Shown here: positions 25,985-34,938 of the stretch, piece after piece
How the letters are laid out: each line of letters begins with the position of its first letter
Numbering within the stretch: position 1 is the stretch's first letter
Origin: an uncultured Oscillospiraceae bacterium
Lineage (GTDB): Bacteria > Bacillota > Clostridia > Oscillospirales > Oscillospiraceae
Length of the DNA: 64,000 nucleotides
NCBI GenBank assembly: GCA_934565655.1
Contig: CAKTIE010000002.1
Span: 1 to 64,000 of the forward strand
Reading direction: 5' to 3'
Translations under genes and position numbers: made by a program
Notes under the pieces: model-generated
What the model was told of the DNA's origin: nothing
What the model saw: the letters and a program-made list of their open reading frames with translations, nothing else
Database searches by the model: none

Positions 25985-26008
25985 CGTGCAAAGCGAAGGC
26001 TTTGCACG
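25985..26008 (-). promoter_or_regulatory. Intercistronic hairpin between binding protein and permease genes
   Basis: cgtgcaaagc and gctttgcacg pair around a 4-base loop. Such stem-loops after binding-protein genes stabilise the upstream message and give excess binding protein. Confidence 0.6.
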
Positions 26009-26036
26009 TTTGCGGTAGTCATTGCATCAGATCTGA

Positions 26037-26936
26037 TCAGCCCACGTAGCTCAGGCCCACGTTGCCGTCCAGCACCAGCAGGTCGATGGTGCCGTTCTTC
26101 AGCTCGGTGACCAGAGTGGGAACCAGAGACTCCAGCACCATGCCGTTGGCAGCCTCGGGGAACATGTCGGCAGCGGCCATAGCCTTGGTGGTGTTCTTCT
26201 GGGCGCCGATGATCACGGAAGCCTGATTGATATCGTCCACGCTCTTGTACTTATCAGCGTTGGAAGCCTTCACCAGAATGACGGGAGGCAGGTCGGTGTA
26301 GTAGGGATCGGAGAAATCGCAGGCCAGGGCACGCTCCTCGGTGTACTCGCAGGCGGCCAGCACCATGTCGAAGTCGCCGTTGCTCAGAGAAGTGACCAGA
26401 TTATCGAAGTTCATGGACTCGATCTGCAGCTCCATACCCATGGACTCGGCGATGTACTTGGCGACCTCCACGTCGATGCCGGCATACTCGGTCATAGCGG
26501 CGTCGGCAAAGAACTCATAGGGAGGATAGTCGGGGCTGGTGCCCAGCACCAGAACAGGCTTGTCGCTGGAAGCGGCAGCATCATCGACAGGAGCCAGGTC
26601 GGAGGACACGGCGTCGGGGGTGTAGGTCTCCTGAGAGGCGACCTTGTTCTCGATCTCCTTGATCAGCGCGCCGTCGTTGGCGGTCAGCTCAGCGATGGCC
26701 TTGTTGATGCCCTCCAGCAGGCCCTTGGGGTCGCCCTTCTGCACCAGAACACGGTAAGGCTCGGTCTCGCCCCAGTCCACCACGTTCTCCAGAACCACCA
26801 GAGACTCGTCGGTGTCGGCAGCGTCGCCGTTTGCGTTGTTATCGTCAGCAGCGTTATTACCGCCGCCGCAGGCCACCAGGCTCAGCGCCATCAGCATGGC
26901 CAGCATCAATGCCAGAAACTTTTTCATCTTTTTCAT
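26037..26936 (-). CDS. Amino-acid-binding lipoprotein, apparently circularly permuted
   Basis: 299 residues. A lipoprotein signal (LMALSLVACGGG, Cys23) and an Asn/Asp-rich linker are followed at 45-97 by what is normally the C-terminal end of this fold: SLVVLENVV, YRVLVQKGDPKGLLEGINKA, IAELTANDGALIKEIEN. A second linker (98-126) leads to the usual N-terminal start VLVLGTSPDYPPYEFF (from 128), GIDVEVAKYIAESMGMEL, and the second lobe. The protein stops right after LLVLDGNVGLSYVG, where ordinary members continue for about 60 more residues. No continuation lies downstream of the stop, so this is not a simple frameshift. It should still close into a complete binding fold. It is the first gene of the ABC operon. 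Confidence 0.88.
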   Translation of the reverse strand: MKKMKKFLALMLAMLMALSLVACGGGNNAADDNNANGDAADTDESLVVLENVVDWGETEPYRVLVQKGDPKGLLEGINKAIAELTANDGALIKEIENKVASQETYTPDAVSSDLAPVDDAAASSDKPVLVLGTSPDYPPYEFFADAAMTEYAGIDVEVAKYIAESMGMELQIESMNFDNLVTSLSNGDFDMVLAACEYTEERALACDFSDPYYTDLPPVILVKASNADKYKSVDDINQASVIIGAQKNTTKAMAAADMFPEAANGMVLESLVPTLVTELKNGTIDLLVLDGNVGLSYVG

Positions 26937-27030
26937 TTCCTTTCAAAATTTTTTGTTGGCTCCGCTCCGGCCTTCCAATACCGAAGTCGGAGGAACGTTA
27001 CGTTGTGGTCAGCTCCTGCTGACAGTGGAT

Positions 27031-27059
27031 ACTATACACCCGTCATGCATATAAGTCAA
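27031..27059 (-). promoter_or_regulatory. Sigma-A promoter of the amino acid ABC operon
   Basis: TTGACT (27054-27059, minus strand) and TATAGT (27031-27036) are 17 bases apart, leaving a leader of about 90 bases. The rest of the 358-base gap (26937-27294) is AT-rich and holds the divergent AraC-gene promoter; I see nothing else in it. Confidence 0.75.
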
Positions 27060-27236
27060 CTGCTTTTTGAATATTTTTTCATCCTCTTCCCTGTTTTTGT
27101 TGATTTTGTCTCTTTTTATCCTGCATTACCTTCTGTTTTGCAGCAAATTTACCCCATCCCGCTTTGCATAAACGAATATTTATGCGTATATTCCGTAACT
27201 TATTGCTGCCATCGGAAAAAATACACGGCAGGGGGA

Positions 27237-27266
27237 TTGCATTTTTTGCAGCGTTTGTGGTAATAT
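27237..27266 (+). promoter_or_regulatory. Promoter of the AraC-family gene
   Basis: TTGCAT at 27237-27242 and TAATAT at 27261-27266, 18-base spacer, about 28 bases before the start codon. Confidence 0.65.
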
Positions 27267-27294
27267 AGCGCAAAAAAATGAAGGAGGTGCTGTG

Positions 27295-28116
27295 ATGGAG
27301 CCTTTGAATTATGAGAAGCGCGGATATTTAAACGAGCCGTTCCGCCTGTTTCATCTGGCTGACAACAAACACGAGGAGATCCCCTATCACTATCACAGCT
27401 TCCACAAGATCATCATTCTGCTGGCCGGCCGGGCAGGCTACGCCATCGAGGGCGAGCGCTATGCCCTTCAGCCCGGCGACTATGTGCTGGTGGGCCGGGG
27501 CAGCATCCACAAGCCCATTGTGGAGCAGAACGACTTTTACGAACGGGCCATTCTCTATATCTCGCCGGAGTATTTACAGCAGCTGTCCACACCGGACTGT
27601 GATCTGGAGCGTTGCTTCCGGCAGGCGCAGGAGGAATTCCGCTACGTTTACCACGCCGGAGCCGACCGGGTACGGGAGCTGTTTTCCCTGCTGGAGCAGG
27701 CGCAGCAGGAGGGTGCCTTCGGCGCGGCGCTGCTGCAGCAGGCGCTGTTCACCCAGCTGATGGTGGAGGTGAACCGTCTCTCCCAGACGGGCGGCACCGT
27801 CAGCGCCGCGGACGGCGACAGCAAGATCATCTCCATTCTGCAATACCTGAACGCCCACCTGACCGAGCCGCTGACCATCGACGAGCTGGCCGCCCGGTTC
27901 TACATCAGCAAATACCACATGATGCGGCGCTTCCGGGACGAGACCGGCTATACCATTCATAATTATATCACCGAAAAACGCCTGCTGCTGGCCCAGCAGC
28001 TGCTGGAGCAGGGCCTGCCGCTGGGCGAAACTGCCCTGCGCTGCGGCTATCAGGAGTACTCCACCTTCTCCCGGGCCTATAAGAAGCAGTTCGGCCATTC
28101 CCCTTCGCTAATGTAG
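27295..28116 (+). CDS. AraC-family transcriptional regulator with cupin sensor
   Basis: 273 residues from ATG 27295, 7 bases after aaggagg. The N-terminal cupin has YHYHSFHKIIILLAGRAGY and LQPGDYVLVGRGSIHKPIV, with His residues that could hold a metal or ligand. The C-terminal double HTH contains LTIDELAARFYISKYHMMRR and the signature ETALRCGYQEYSTFSRAYKKQFGHSP. It lies between a divergent amino-acid ABC operon and a downstream symporter gene, so control of one or both is a reasonable inference. The effector cannot be predicted. Confidence 0.92.
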   Translation: MEPLNYEKRGYLNEPFRLFHLADNKHEEIPYHYHSFHKIIILLAGRAGYAIEGERYALQPGDYVLVGRGSIHKPIVEQNDFYERAILYISPEYLQQLSTPDCDLERCFRQAQEEFRYVYHAGADRVRELFSLLEQAQQEGAFGAALLQQALFTQLMVEVNRLSQTGGTVSAADGDSKIISILQYLNAHLTEPLTIDELAARFYISKYHMMRRFRDETGYTIHNYITEKRLLLAQQLLEQGLPLGETALRCGYQEYSTFSRAYKKQFGHSPSLM

Positions 28117-28149
28117 CATTATTTGCAATTAAATCAGCAATATTGCCGG

Positions 28150-28178
28150 TTTACTTTTTAAATAATGCTCATTATAAT
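28150..28178 (+). promoter_or_regulatory. Sigma-A promoter of the symporter gene
   Basis: TTTACT at 28150-28155 and a perfect TATAAT at 28173-28178 with a 17-base spacer. Confidence 0.75.
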
Positions 28179-28225
28179 AGAGTGGTAAACCCACATCGCA
28201 AAACTGTTAGGAGGAAAAAAATCTA

Positions 28226-29482
28226 ATGGAAAAGAAAGCAGTCGTCAGGAATTATATTTTCCTTGGCATCATGCTGGGCGCCATGATCCTGGGCGCTATC
28301 GTAGGCTGGCTGGCTCCCGGCGCGGCTACTGTGCTGAAGCCCTTCGGCACCGTGTTCATCAACATGATGTTCTGCGTGGTGGTTCCCCTGGTGTTCGTGT
28401 CCATCGCGGGCTCCATCGCCAATATGAAGAGCATGAAGCGTGCCGGTAAGATCATGGGCACCACCGTGGCCACCTTCGTTATCACCGGCGCTATCGCCGC
28501 CCTCATTATGTTCGTGCTGATGAAGATCTTCCCCCCGGTACTGGTTCCCTGGAACGACATCCCCTCTGAGGAAATGGGCGAGTACGCCTCCATTTCCGAC
28601 ATGATCGTCAACTTCTTCACCGCCAGCGACTTCGTTGGTCTGCTGAGCCGCCGGGCCATGCTGCCCCTGATCGTGTTCTCCGTGCTGTTCGGCTTCGCTA
28701 CCAACATGGCCGGCGGTGCCGAAACGCTGGTGGCCAAGTGGCTCAGCAGCATGACCGAGGTCATGATGAAGTTCATCAAGATCATCACCTATTACGCTCC
28801 CGTGGCCTTCTTCGCCATCTTCGCCGGTCTGGTCGCCGACTACGGTCCTCAGATCGCCGGCTCCTATGGCCGCGCCATGGCGGTGTACTATCCCCTGTGC
28901 TTCGTCTACATCTTCACCGCGTTCCCCCTGTTCGCCCGGATCGGCGGCGGCAAGCACGGCGTCAAGACCATGTTCAAGCACATCATCAAGCCTGCTGTGG
29001 TCTCTCTGGGCACCTGCTCCAGCGTGGCCACCATCCCCACCAACATGGAAGAGGCTGAGGCTACCGGCATCAGCAAGGACGTGGCCGAGATGGTCATTCC
29101 TCTGGGCGCGACCATGCACATGGACGGCGCCTGCTTCTCCTGCGTGCTGAAGATCGCTTTCGTGTGGGGCGTGTTCGGTCAGGAGCTGAGCTGGGGCAAG
29201 CTGATCCCCATTATTCTGGTGGCCGTGCTGTCCTCCGTCGGTATGTCCGGCGTTCCCGGCGGCGGTTACATCGGTGAGTACATCATCTGCTCCATCTTCT
29301 TCCCCAACCAGATGGAGCTGGCCTTCCCCATTCTGGTGGCTATCGGCAACCTGGTGGATCCTCCCTCCACCATGATCAACGCCTCCGGCGACTATGTGGT
29401 CTCCTACATCGTCTCCCGCTTCGTGGACGGCAAGGATTGGCTGGATAAGGCCCTGGCTAAGAAAAACACCGAAAATGTGTGA
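28226..29482 (+). CDS. Dicarboxylate/amino acid:cation symporter (DAACS family)
   Basis: 418 residues, a normal GltP/GltT length, behind an aggagg site. Family motifs are present in order: LKPFGTVFINMMFCVVVPLVF (TM2-3), the first hairpin loop region SLGTCSSVATIPTN (the serine-rich motif), MHMDGACF (the NMDGT-like TM7 motif), and the second hairpin with GVPGGGYIGEYI followed by DPPSTMINASGD (TM8). It imports glutamate, aspartate or C4-dicarboxylates with sodium or protons. NMDGT appears as MHMDGA, a variation that may alter specificity. It sits after the AraC regulator and is likely under its control. Confidence 0.93.
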   Translation: MEKKAVVRNYIFLGIMLGAMILGAIVGWLAPGAATVLKPFGTVFINMMFCVVVPLVFVSIAGSIANMKSMKRAGKIMGTTVATFVITGAIAALIMFVLMKIFPPVLVPWNDIPSEEMGEYASISDMIVNFFTASDFVGLLSRRAMLPLIVFSVLFGFATNMAGGAETLVAKWLSSMTEVMMKFIKIITYYAPVAFFAIFAGLVADYGPQIAGSYGRAMAVYYPLCFVYIFTAFPLFARIGGGKHGVKTMFKHIIKPAVVSLGTCSSVATIPTNMEEAEATGISKDVAEMVIPLGATMHMDGACFSCVLKIAFVWGVFGQELSWGKLIPIILVAVLSSVGMSGVPGGGYIGEYIICSIFFPNQMELAFPILVAIGNLVDPPSTMINASGDYVVSYIVSRFVDGKDWLDKALAKKNTENV

Positions 29483-29499
29483 TTTCTCCCTTACTGCAT

Positions 29500-29542
29500 A
29501 AGAATCCGGAGGGCGTCCTGTCGGGACGCCCTCCGGATTCTT
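29500..29542. terminator. Bidirectional terminator between symporter and cysS
   Basis: Arms 29500-29518 and 29524-29542 are perfectly complementary (19 bases), with a 5-base loop. Confidence 0.85.
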
Positions 29543-29552
29543 ATTGCTTCAA

Positions 29553-31001
29553 TTACACGCGCTTCCACTTGGCGCCGCCGGGTACGTCGGTGACCTCGAT
29601 ACCCTGGGCCTTCAGCTCGTCGCGGATGCGGTCGGCCTCGGCAAAGTTCTTGGCCTTCTTGGCGTCGGCGCGGGCGCGGATCAGCTGCTCCACAGCGGCG
29701 TCCTCCTCGCCGGACTCGCTAATGACGGTGAAGCCGCCTGCCGCGGGCGCGGCCGCCGCCTGCTTGCTGCGCAGCTCCGCCGCCTTCTCCAGCAGCTTCA
29801 GACCCAGCACGGTATCAAAGCTGTCCAGCAGGGCCAGCTTGGTCTTGTCGTTGGTCTTGGCCTTCAGCACATCGTACAGCACGGTAACGCCCATGGAGGT
29901 GTTCAGGTCGTTGTCCATGGCCTTCATGAACTTGGCCTTGTACTCGTCAAACACCGCCTGATCCACATCGCCCTCGTCCTTCAGTGCGGCGATCTTGCTC
30001 AGCAGCTTATTGAAGGCCACGGTGGCGTTGTCCAGATTCTCCCAGCTGAACAGCAGACCCTTGCGGTAGTGGCTCTGCAGGCAGAAGAAGCGATAGGCCA
30101 GCGGATCGTAGCCCTTCTGCTCCAGCAGGGAGACGGTCAGGAACTCGCCCTTGGACTTGGACATCTTGCCGCCCTCGGTGTTCAGGTGGGCCACATGGAA
30201 CCACTGGGGGCACCAGGGATGGCCCAGATAGCTCTCGGACTGGGCAATCTCGTTGGTGTGGTGGGGGAAGGCGTTGTCCACACCGCCGCAGTGAAGGTCA
30301 AGGTACTCGCCGTTGAACTTCATGGAGATGCCGGAGCACTCGATGTGCCAGCCGGGATAGCCCACGCCCCAGGGAGAGTCCCATTTCAGGGCCTGATCCT
30401 CAAACTTGGACTTGGTGAACCACAGAACGAAGTCGTTCTTGTTGCGCTTGTTGGTGTCCTCCTCCACGCCCTCGCGGACGCCCACGGCCAGATCGTCCTC
30501 ATTGTGGTCGTTGAAGATATAGTAGCGCTCCAGCTTGCTGGTGTCGAAGTAGATGTTGCCGCCGGCCTGATAGGCATAACCGGTGTCCAGCAGCTTGGTG
30601 ATGATCTTGATATAGTCGTCGATGAGGCCGGTGGCGGGCTGCACCACGTCGGGGCGCTTGATGTTCAGCTTGCGGCAGTCCTCAAAGAAGGCGTCGGTAT
30701 AGTACTTGGCGATCTCCATAACGGTCTTGTGCTCGCGCTTGGCGCCCTTGAGCATCTTGTCCTCGCCCTCGTCGGCGTCGGAGGTCAGGTGGCCCACGTC
30801 GGTGATGTTCATGACGCGGTTCACGTCATACCCGGCGTAGCGCAGGTACTTCTCCAGCACGTCCTCCATGATATAGGAGCGCAGGTTGCCGATGTGGGCG
30901 AAGTGATACACGGTGGGGCCGCAGGTATACATCTCCACATGGCCGGGGGTATGGGTGACGAACTCACCCTTCTTATGGGTGGCGGAATTGTACAGATACA
31001 T
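29553..31001 (-). CDS. cysS: Cysteinyl-tRNA synthetase
   Basis: 482 residues. Class I signatures: HIGN in HFAHIGNLRSYI (variant HIGH) and KMSKSKGEFLT. Zinc ligands include Cys27 in YTCGPTVY, Cys in GWHIECSGIS and the His pair in AFPHHTNEIAQ. The C-terminal helical anticodon-binding domain follows (from about 330), with an Ala-rich linker (KQAAAAPAAGG). It charges tRNA-Cys. A T-box leader with terminator (31045-31285) precedes it, so expression should rise when uncharged tRNA-Cys accumulates. Confidence 0.96.
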   Translation of the reverse strand: MYLYNSATHKKGEFVTHTPGHVEMYTCGPTVYHFAHIGNLRSYIMEDVLEKYLRYAGYDVNRVMNITDVGHLTSDADEGEDKMLKGAKREHKTVMEIAKYYTDAFFEDCRKLNIKRPDVVQPATGLIDDYIKIITKLLDTGYAYQAGGNIYFDTSKLERYYIFNDHNEDDLAVGVREGVEEDTNKRNKNDFVLWFTKSKFEDQALKWDSPWGVGYPGWHIECSGISMKFNGEYLDLHCGGVDNAFPHHTNEIAQSESYLGHPWCPQWFHVAHLNTEGGKMSKSKGEFLTVSLLEQKGYDPLAYRFFCLQSHYRKGLLFSWENLDNATVAFNKLLSKIAALKDEGDVDQAVFDEYKAKFMKAMDNDLNTSMGVTVLYDVLKAKTNDKTKLALLDSFDTVLGLKLLEKAAELRSKQAAAAPAAGGFTVISESGEEDAAVEQLIRARADAKKAKNFAEADRIRDELKAQGIEVTDVPGGAKWKRV

Positions 31002-31044
31002 GGTGGTTTCTCCTTTATATGGTTAATTTGTAATTGGCAATATA

Positions 31045-31285
31045 AAAAACGCCTCTCAGACAGCGTTGTCTGAGAGGCGAAAAAGATAACTTCGCGGTTC
31101 CACTCTCGTTTATCACTCAAGTTCGGCACTGTAACGGCGGCCAGCCGGAGGGCATCCACATCCCCCGCGCTCCCGGACGCACTTTCTGCCCGCAGCGGGT
31201 GAAAGGGCTTTCAGCCGGTGGCCCCTTCTCTCTATCCCCGTGGGATGGACATACTCTTTCCGATCGTCGCGCTGTTCATTTGTCG
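31045..31285 (-). promoter_or_regulatory. T-box riboswitch leader of cysS
   Basis: The T-box core AGAGTGGAACCGCG is present on the minus strand at 31093-31106. It is followed by an attenuator with perfect 13-base arms (31050-31062, 31067-31079) and a run of T. Upstream, the AGAGAG and GCTGAAAG elements of stem I are recognisable (about 31210-31240). A UGC triplet at 31179-31181, in a position compatible with the specifier loop, would fit cysteine; this placement is an inference. The leader fills the 31002-31315 gap. Confidence 0.93.
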
Positions 31286-31290
31286 CGTTT

Positions 31291-31319
31291 ATTGTAGCAG
31301 TCTTTCGCCCCGGTGTCAA
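31291..31319 (-). promoter_or_regulatory. Promoter of the cysS T-box leader, overlapping the pgsA stop
   Basis: TTGACA (31314-31319, minus) and TACAAT (31291-31296) with a 17-base spacer. The -35 box contains the pgsA stop codon. Confidence 0.8.
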
Positions 31320-31852
31320 GCCTCTTTGGCCGTCTTGAACACGTCGGCATTCTTCACGAAATACTCCACGCCGGAGTACACGGTGGTCACCAGGATCACG
31401 ATCTGGCACACGATGTTCAGCCAGTGGGGGATGCCGAACAGGATCAGGCAGATGCACACCATGGTGGAGGCGGTCTTGATCTTGCCGGACCAGGCGGCGG
31501 CGATGACGCGGCCCTTCTCCACGGCCACAAGGCGCATGCCGGACACGGCGAATTCCCGCACCAGCACGATGGCCAGGATCCACGCCAGCATGTCGCCCTG
31601 CTCCACGAAGCAGCACAGCGCCGCCATCACAAGGCATTTGTCCGCCAGCGGATCCATGAACTTGCCGAAATCAGAGATCTGGTTATAATGCCGGGCGATG
31701 TAGCCGTCGGCAAAGTCCGTCAGGCAGGCCACGATGTACACGCCCAGCGCCCAATAGCGGCTGCCGGGAAAGTCCACATACATCAGCACCAGAAACACGG
31801 GGATCATCAGCACGCGGCCGATGGTCAGATAGTTGGCCATATTTTTCGGCAT
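31316..31852 (-). CDS. pgsA: CDP-diacylglycerol-glycerol-3-phosphate 3-phosphatidyltransferase
   Basis: 178 residues, about four membrane segments. The CDP-alcohol phosphotransferase signature D(x)2DG(x)2AR(x)8G(x)3D(x)3D is intact in TDFADGYIARHYNQISDFGK followed by FMDPLADK. It makes phosphatidylglycerophosphate, the first committed step to phosphatidylglycerol, at the membrane. It is the last gene of the yqhQ-prmC-recA-recX-rimO-pgsA operon, 3 bases after rimO. PgsA, RimO and RecA are frequent neighbours in Firmicutes. Confidence 0.94.
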   Translation of the reverse strand: MPKNMANYLTIGRVLMIPVFLVLMYVDFPGSRYWALGVYIVACLTDFADGYIARHYNQISDFGKFMDPLADKCLVMAALCCFVEQGDMLAWILAIVLVREFAVSGMRLVAVEKGRVIAAAWSGKIKTASTMVCICLILFGIPHWLNIVCQIVILVTTVYSGVEYFVKNADVFKTAKEA

Positions 31853-31855
31853 GGT

Positions 31856-33175
31856 TCATTCCTCCCTTTCGCCCACCAGCTCGCCGTCCATGGCGCCGGT
31901 GATGCGCACTGTCACGAAGTCGCCGGGATCCACGTCGGCCTCGCTGGTAAAATAGATATGTCCGTCGATATCGGGGCTCTCCGCGTAGCTGCGGCCCATA
32001 TACTGCATGGACTGAGGGTCGAAGCCCTCGCACAGCACCTCCGTCAGATCCCCCATGCGGCTTTCGTTGAAATCGTCCATGATGCGGGACTGCACGTCCA
32101 CCACCAGCTCGGCGCGGCGCTCCGCCTCGGCGGTGTCCACGCGGTTGGGCATCTCGGCGGCAGGCGTACCCTCCTCCGGAGAGTAGGGGAACACGCCCGC
32201 CCGCTCGATATGGGTCTCCCGCAGGAATTCGCACAGCTCATCAAAGGCGGCCTCATCCTCATAGGGAAGGCCGGTAATGAGACTGGTGCGCAGCACCACG
32301 CCGGGGATCCTGGCCCGCAGCTTCTCCATCAGCGCCAGCAGGCCCGCATGGGTCTCCCGGCGGCGCATGGCCTTCAGGATGGTGTCGTTGCAGTGCTGGA
32401 TGGGCATGTCGATATACTTGCAGATCTTCGGCTCCGCCGCGATGGTGTCGATCAGCTCGTCGGTGATGGTGTCGGGATAGAGATAGTGCAGGCGGATCCA
32501 GTGGAAATCCAGCTTGCACAGCTCCCGCAGCAGCTCCGGCAGCTTCTTCTCATGATAGAGGTCTATGCCGTAGCGGGTGATATCCTGGGCGATCACGATG
32601 CACTCCTTCACGCCGTCCGCCGCCAGCGCGCGGGCCTCGGTCAGGATATCCTCCATGGGGCGGCTGCGGTAGCGGCCCCGCAGCTTGGGAATGATGCAGT
32701 AGGCGCAGCTGTTGGAGCAGCCCTCGGCAATGCGCAGATAGGCGAAGTGAGTGGGGGTGGACAGCACGCGGGGCAGCTCCTCCACCGCGCCGTTGATATC
32801 GCTGAAATGGGTGCAGTCCTCTCCGGCCATCACCTGCTCCACGGCGGACACGATATCGCCGTAGTCGGCGGTGCCCATCATGCCGTCGATCTCCGGCAGC
32901 TCCGCCATCATTTCATCCCGGTAGCGCTGGCTCAGGCAGCCGGTCACCAGAATTTTCTTCACCTCGCCTGCCGCCTTCAGTTCCGCGGCGGAGAGGATCG
33001 TCTCGATGGCCTCCGTCTTGGCGCTGTCGATAAAGCCGCAGGTGTTGATGACCACCACATCGCTGCCGTTGACATCCTCCTGCACAGTCATGCCCGCCTG
33101 CAGGCACATGGCCATCATCTGCTCCGTATTGACGCGGTTCTTGTCGCAGCCAAGGGAGATAAAGGATACGTTCAT
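31856..33175 (-). CDS. rimO: Ribosomal protein S12 methylthiotransferase RimO
   Basis: 439 residues. The UPF0004 domain begins VSFISLGCDKNRVNTEQM, the GCDKN form typical of RimO, with further Cys in INTCGFIDSAK and VTGCLSQRY. The radical SAM motif is CSNSCAYCIIPKLRG; a C-terminal TRAM domain ends near GDFVTVRITGAMDGELVG. It adds a methylthio group to Asp of ribosomal protein S12. MtaB, encoded at 15111, is its tRNA-acting paralogue. The gene lies 14 bases after recX. Confidence 0.95.
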   Translation of the reverse strand: MNVSFISLGCDKNRVNTEQMMAMCLQAGMTVQEDVNGSDVVVINTCGFIDSAKTEAIETILSAAELKAAGEVKKILVTGCLSQRYRDEMMAELPEIDGMMGTADYGDIVSAVEQVMAGEDCTHFSDINGAVEELPRVLSTPTHFAYLRIAEGCSNSCAYCIIPKLRGRYRSRPMEDILTEARALAADGVKECIVIAQDITRYGIDLYHEKKLPELLRELCKLDFHWIRLHYLYPDTITDELIDTIAAEPKICKYIDMPIQHCNDTILKAMRRRETHAGLLALMEKLRARIPGVVLRTSLITGLPYEDEAAFDELCEFLRETHIERAGVFPYSPEEGTPAAEMPNRVDTAEAERRAELVVDVQSRIMDDFNESRMGDLTEVLCEGFDPQSMQYMGRSYAESPDIDGHIYFTSEADVDPGDFVTVRITGAMDGELVGEREE

Positions 33176-33189
33176 AGGTCTCCTCGTTT

Positions 33190-33807
33190 CTATTCTTCTA
33201 TTTCCCCGCCCAGGCGGTTCAGGGCCGGGCGGATATCATTCCAGGAAAAGCCCCGCCGCAGCAGGGCGTCGCTGAGCTTTTTCAGCATGGCGCGGTCGGG
33301 CGTTCTGCCGCCCAACTTCTTTTTCAGGAAGCCGTCGATGGCGTCGGCGCTGTCAGGCAGCTGGGAAAGCGCGTCCTCCCACAGCTCACGGGGGATGCCC
33401 CGCTTCTGCAGCTCCTGCCGCACGCGGCCCGGGCCGTAGCCAGAGGCGGCGTAGTGTCGGGCGATGACCCCGGCGTAGGCGGCGTCATCCACCGCCCCCA
33501 GAGCCTCCAGCCAATCCGCCGTCTCCTCCGCCGTATCGGGGTCGACACCCTTCCGGTTCAGCCTGTCCGTCAGCTCCTTGCGGGACAGCATCCGGCCCGA
33601 CGCCATCCGCGCCGCGGCGGCGCGGCTCTCAGACCGTCTGCCCGTATTTTGTAATTGTACCACAAGGTCAGGGGATAAGTCCATACCCTGATACAAGCCA
33701 AATTGCAGGAGCTCGTTCTGGGTGATCCGGAGGGGGTCGCCCTCCTCCAGATACACCAGCACGCGCTCCTGCACATGTTTGGAATTTTCGATCCGTGTGA
33801 TCCTCAT
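33190..33807 (-). CDS. recX: Regulatory protein RecX
   Basis: 205 residues built of short three-helix repeats. Typical blocks are [47 protein letters not shown], and [21 protein letters not shown]. RecX binds RecA filaments and limits their activity. Its ATG overlaps the recA stop by 4 bases (ATGA), the usual recA-recX coupling. The order and overlap make the assignment firm in spite of the family's low sequence conservation. Confidence 0.93.
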   Translation of the reverse strand: MRITRIENSKHVQERVLVYLEEGDPLRITQNELLQFGLYQGMDLSPDLVVQLQNTGRRSESRAAAARMASGRMLSRKELTDRLNRKGVDPDTAEETADWLEALGAVDDAAYAGVIARHYAASGYGPGRVRQELQKRGIPRELWEDALSQLPDSADAIDGFLKKKLGGRTPDRAMLKKLSDALLRRGFSWNDIRPALNRLGGEIEE

Positions 33808-34913
33808 TCGTCGCTGTCGTCAAAATCGTCGGCCGACACGTCCACGGCGCGGCCCGCGGCACGGGCGGCGATCTTGGACTGGTTGCCCATCAGCTTATGG
33901 AAGTTCTCCCGGACGTTCTTCTCCAGTGCCGCGGCGGCGTCGGGATTCTGGCGGAAGTACTCCTTGGCGGCGTCCTTGCCCTGGCCCAGACGCACGTCGC
34001 CCAGGCTGAACCAGGAGCCGCTCTTCTGCACCAGATCCAGCTTGACACCCAGGTCGATCAGCTCGCTGAGCTTGCTGATGCCCTCGCCGTACATGATATC
34101 GAACTCCGCCTCACGGAAGGGAGGCGCCACCTTGTTCTTGACCACCTTGGCGCGGACGTGGTTTCCCACCACCTCGCCGCCGGCCTTGAGGGTCTCCACC
34201 CGGCGCACGTCGATGCGGACGGAGGCGTAGAACTTCAGCGCCCGGCCGCCGGTGGTGACCTCGGGGTTGCCGTACATGACGCCCACCTTCTCGCGGAGCT
34301 GGTTGATGAAGATGACGATGGAATTGGTCTTGTTGATGACGCCGGTGAGCTTGCGCAGCGCCTGACTCATCAGGCGGGCGTGAAGGCCCACAAAGCTGTC
34401 GCCCATCTCGCCCTCGATCTCGGCGCGGGGCACCAGCGCCGCCACGGAGTCCACCACCACCACGTCGATGGCGCCGGAGCGCACCAGCGCTTCGGTGATC
34501 TCCAGCGCCTGCTCGCCGGTATCCGGCTGGGAGATCAGCATGTCCTCCACGTTGACGCCCAGCGCCTTGGCATAGGTGGGATCCAGCGCGTGCTCGGCAT
34601 CCACAAAGGCCACCTCGCCGCCCATCTTCTGGGCCTCGGCCAGCACATGAAGGGCCAGCGTGGTCTTACCGGAGGATTCCGGGCCATAGATCTCCACCAC
34701 GCGGCCGCGGGGCAGGCCGCCGATGCCCAGCGCCAGATCCAGCGCCAGAGAGCCGGTGGGGATCGCCTCCACATTGGCCACGTTGCCGTCGCCATAGCGC
34801 ATGATGGAGCCCTTGCCATACATCTTCTCGATCTGCTGCATGGCGGTCTCGATCGCTTTTTTCTTATCCGCATTGGCGGGCGCTGCCGCCGCAGTCTCCT
34901 TCTTCGCTGCCAT
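33804..34913 (-). CDS. recA: Recombinase RecA
   Basis: 369 residues from ATG 34913 ([20 protein letters not shown]), behind aaaggagg. Walker A is GPESSGKTT, Walker [13 protein letters not shown], and the L2/QLR region [32 protein letters not shown] follows. The N-terminus has an Ala-rich extension before the conserved [15 protein letters not shown] helix, and the C-terminal tail is acidic (DDFDDSDE). It catalyses strand exchange and LexA self-cleavage. Only 25 bases separate it from prmC, so its main promoter is probably upstream of yqhQ, where a LexA-like site is visible. Confidence 0.97.
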   Translation of the reverse strand: MAAKKETAAAAPANADKKKAIETAMQQIEKMYGKGSIMRYGDGNVANVEAIPTGSLALDLALGIGGLPRGRVVEIYGPESSGKTTLALHVLAEAQKMGGEVAFVDAEHALDPTYAKALGVNVEDMLISQPDTGEQALEITEALVRSGAIDVVVVDSVAALVPRAEIEGEMGDSFVGLHARLMSQALRKLTGVINKTNSIVIFINQLREKVGVMYGNPEVTTGGRALKFYASVRIDVRRVETLKAGGEVVGNHVRAKVVKNKVAPPFREAEFDIMYGEGISKLSELIDLGVKLDLVQKSGSWFSLGDVRLGQGKDAAKEYFRQNPDAAAALEKNVRENFHKLMGNQSKIAARAAGRAVDVSADDFDDSDE

Positions 34914-34938
34914 GGATCTTCCTCCTTTTATCTCTCCG

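Noticed and set aside
26037..26936. Binding protein as a truncated or frameshifted gene
   Set aside because: The missing C-terminal segment is present at the N-terminus and nothing homologous follows the stop, so permutation explains it better.
31313..33439. 708-codon plus-strand frame opposite pgsA, rimO and recX
   Set aside because: Antisense of three recognised genes; no ribosome site or family resemblance.
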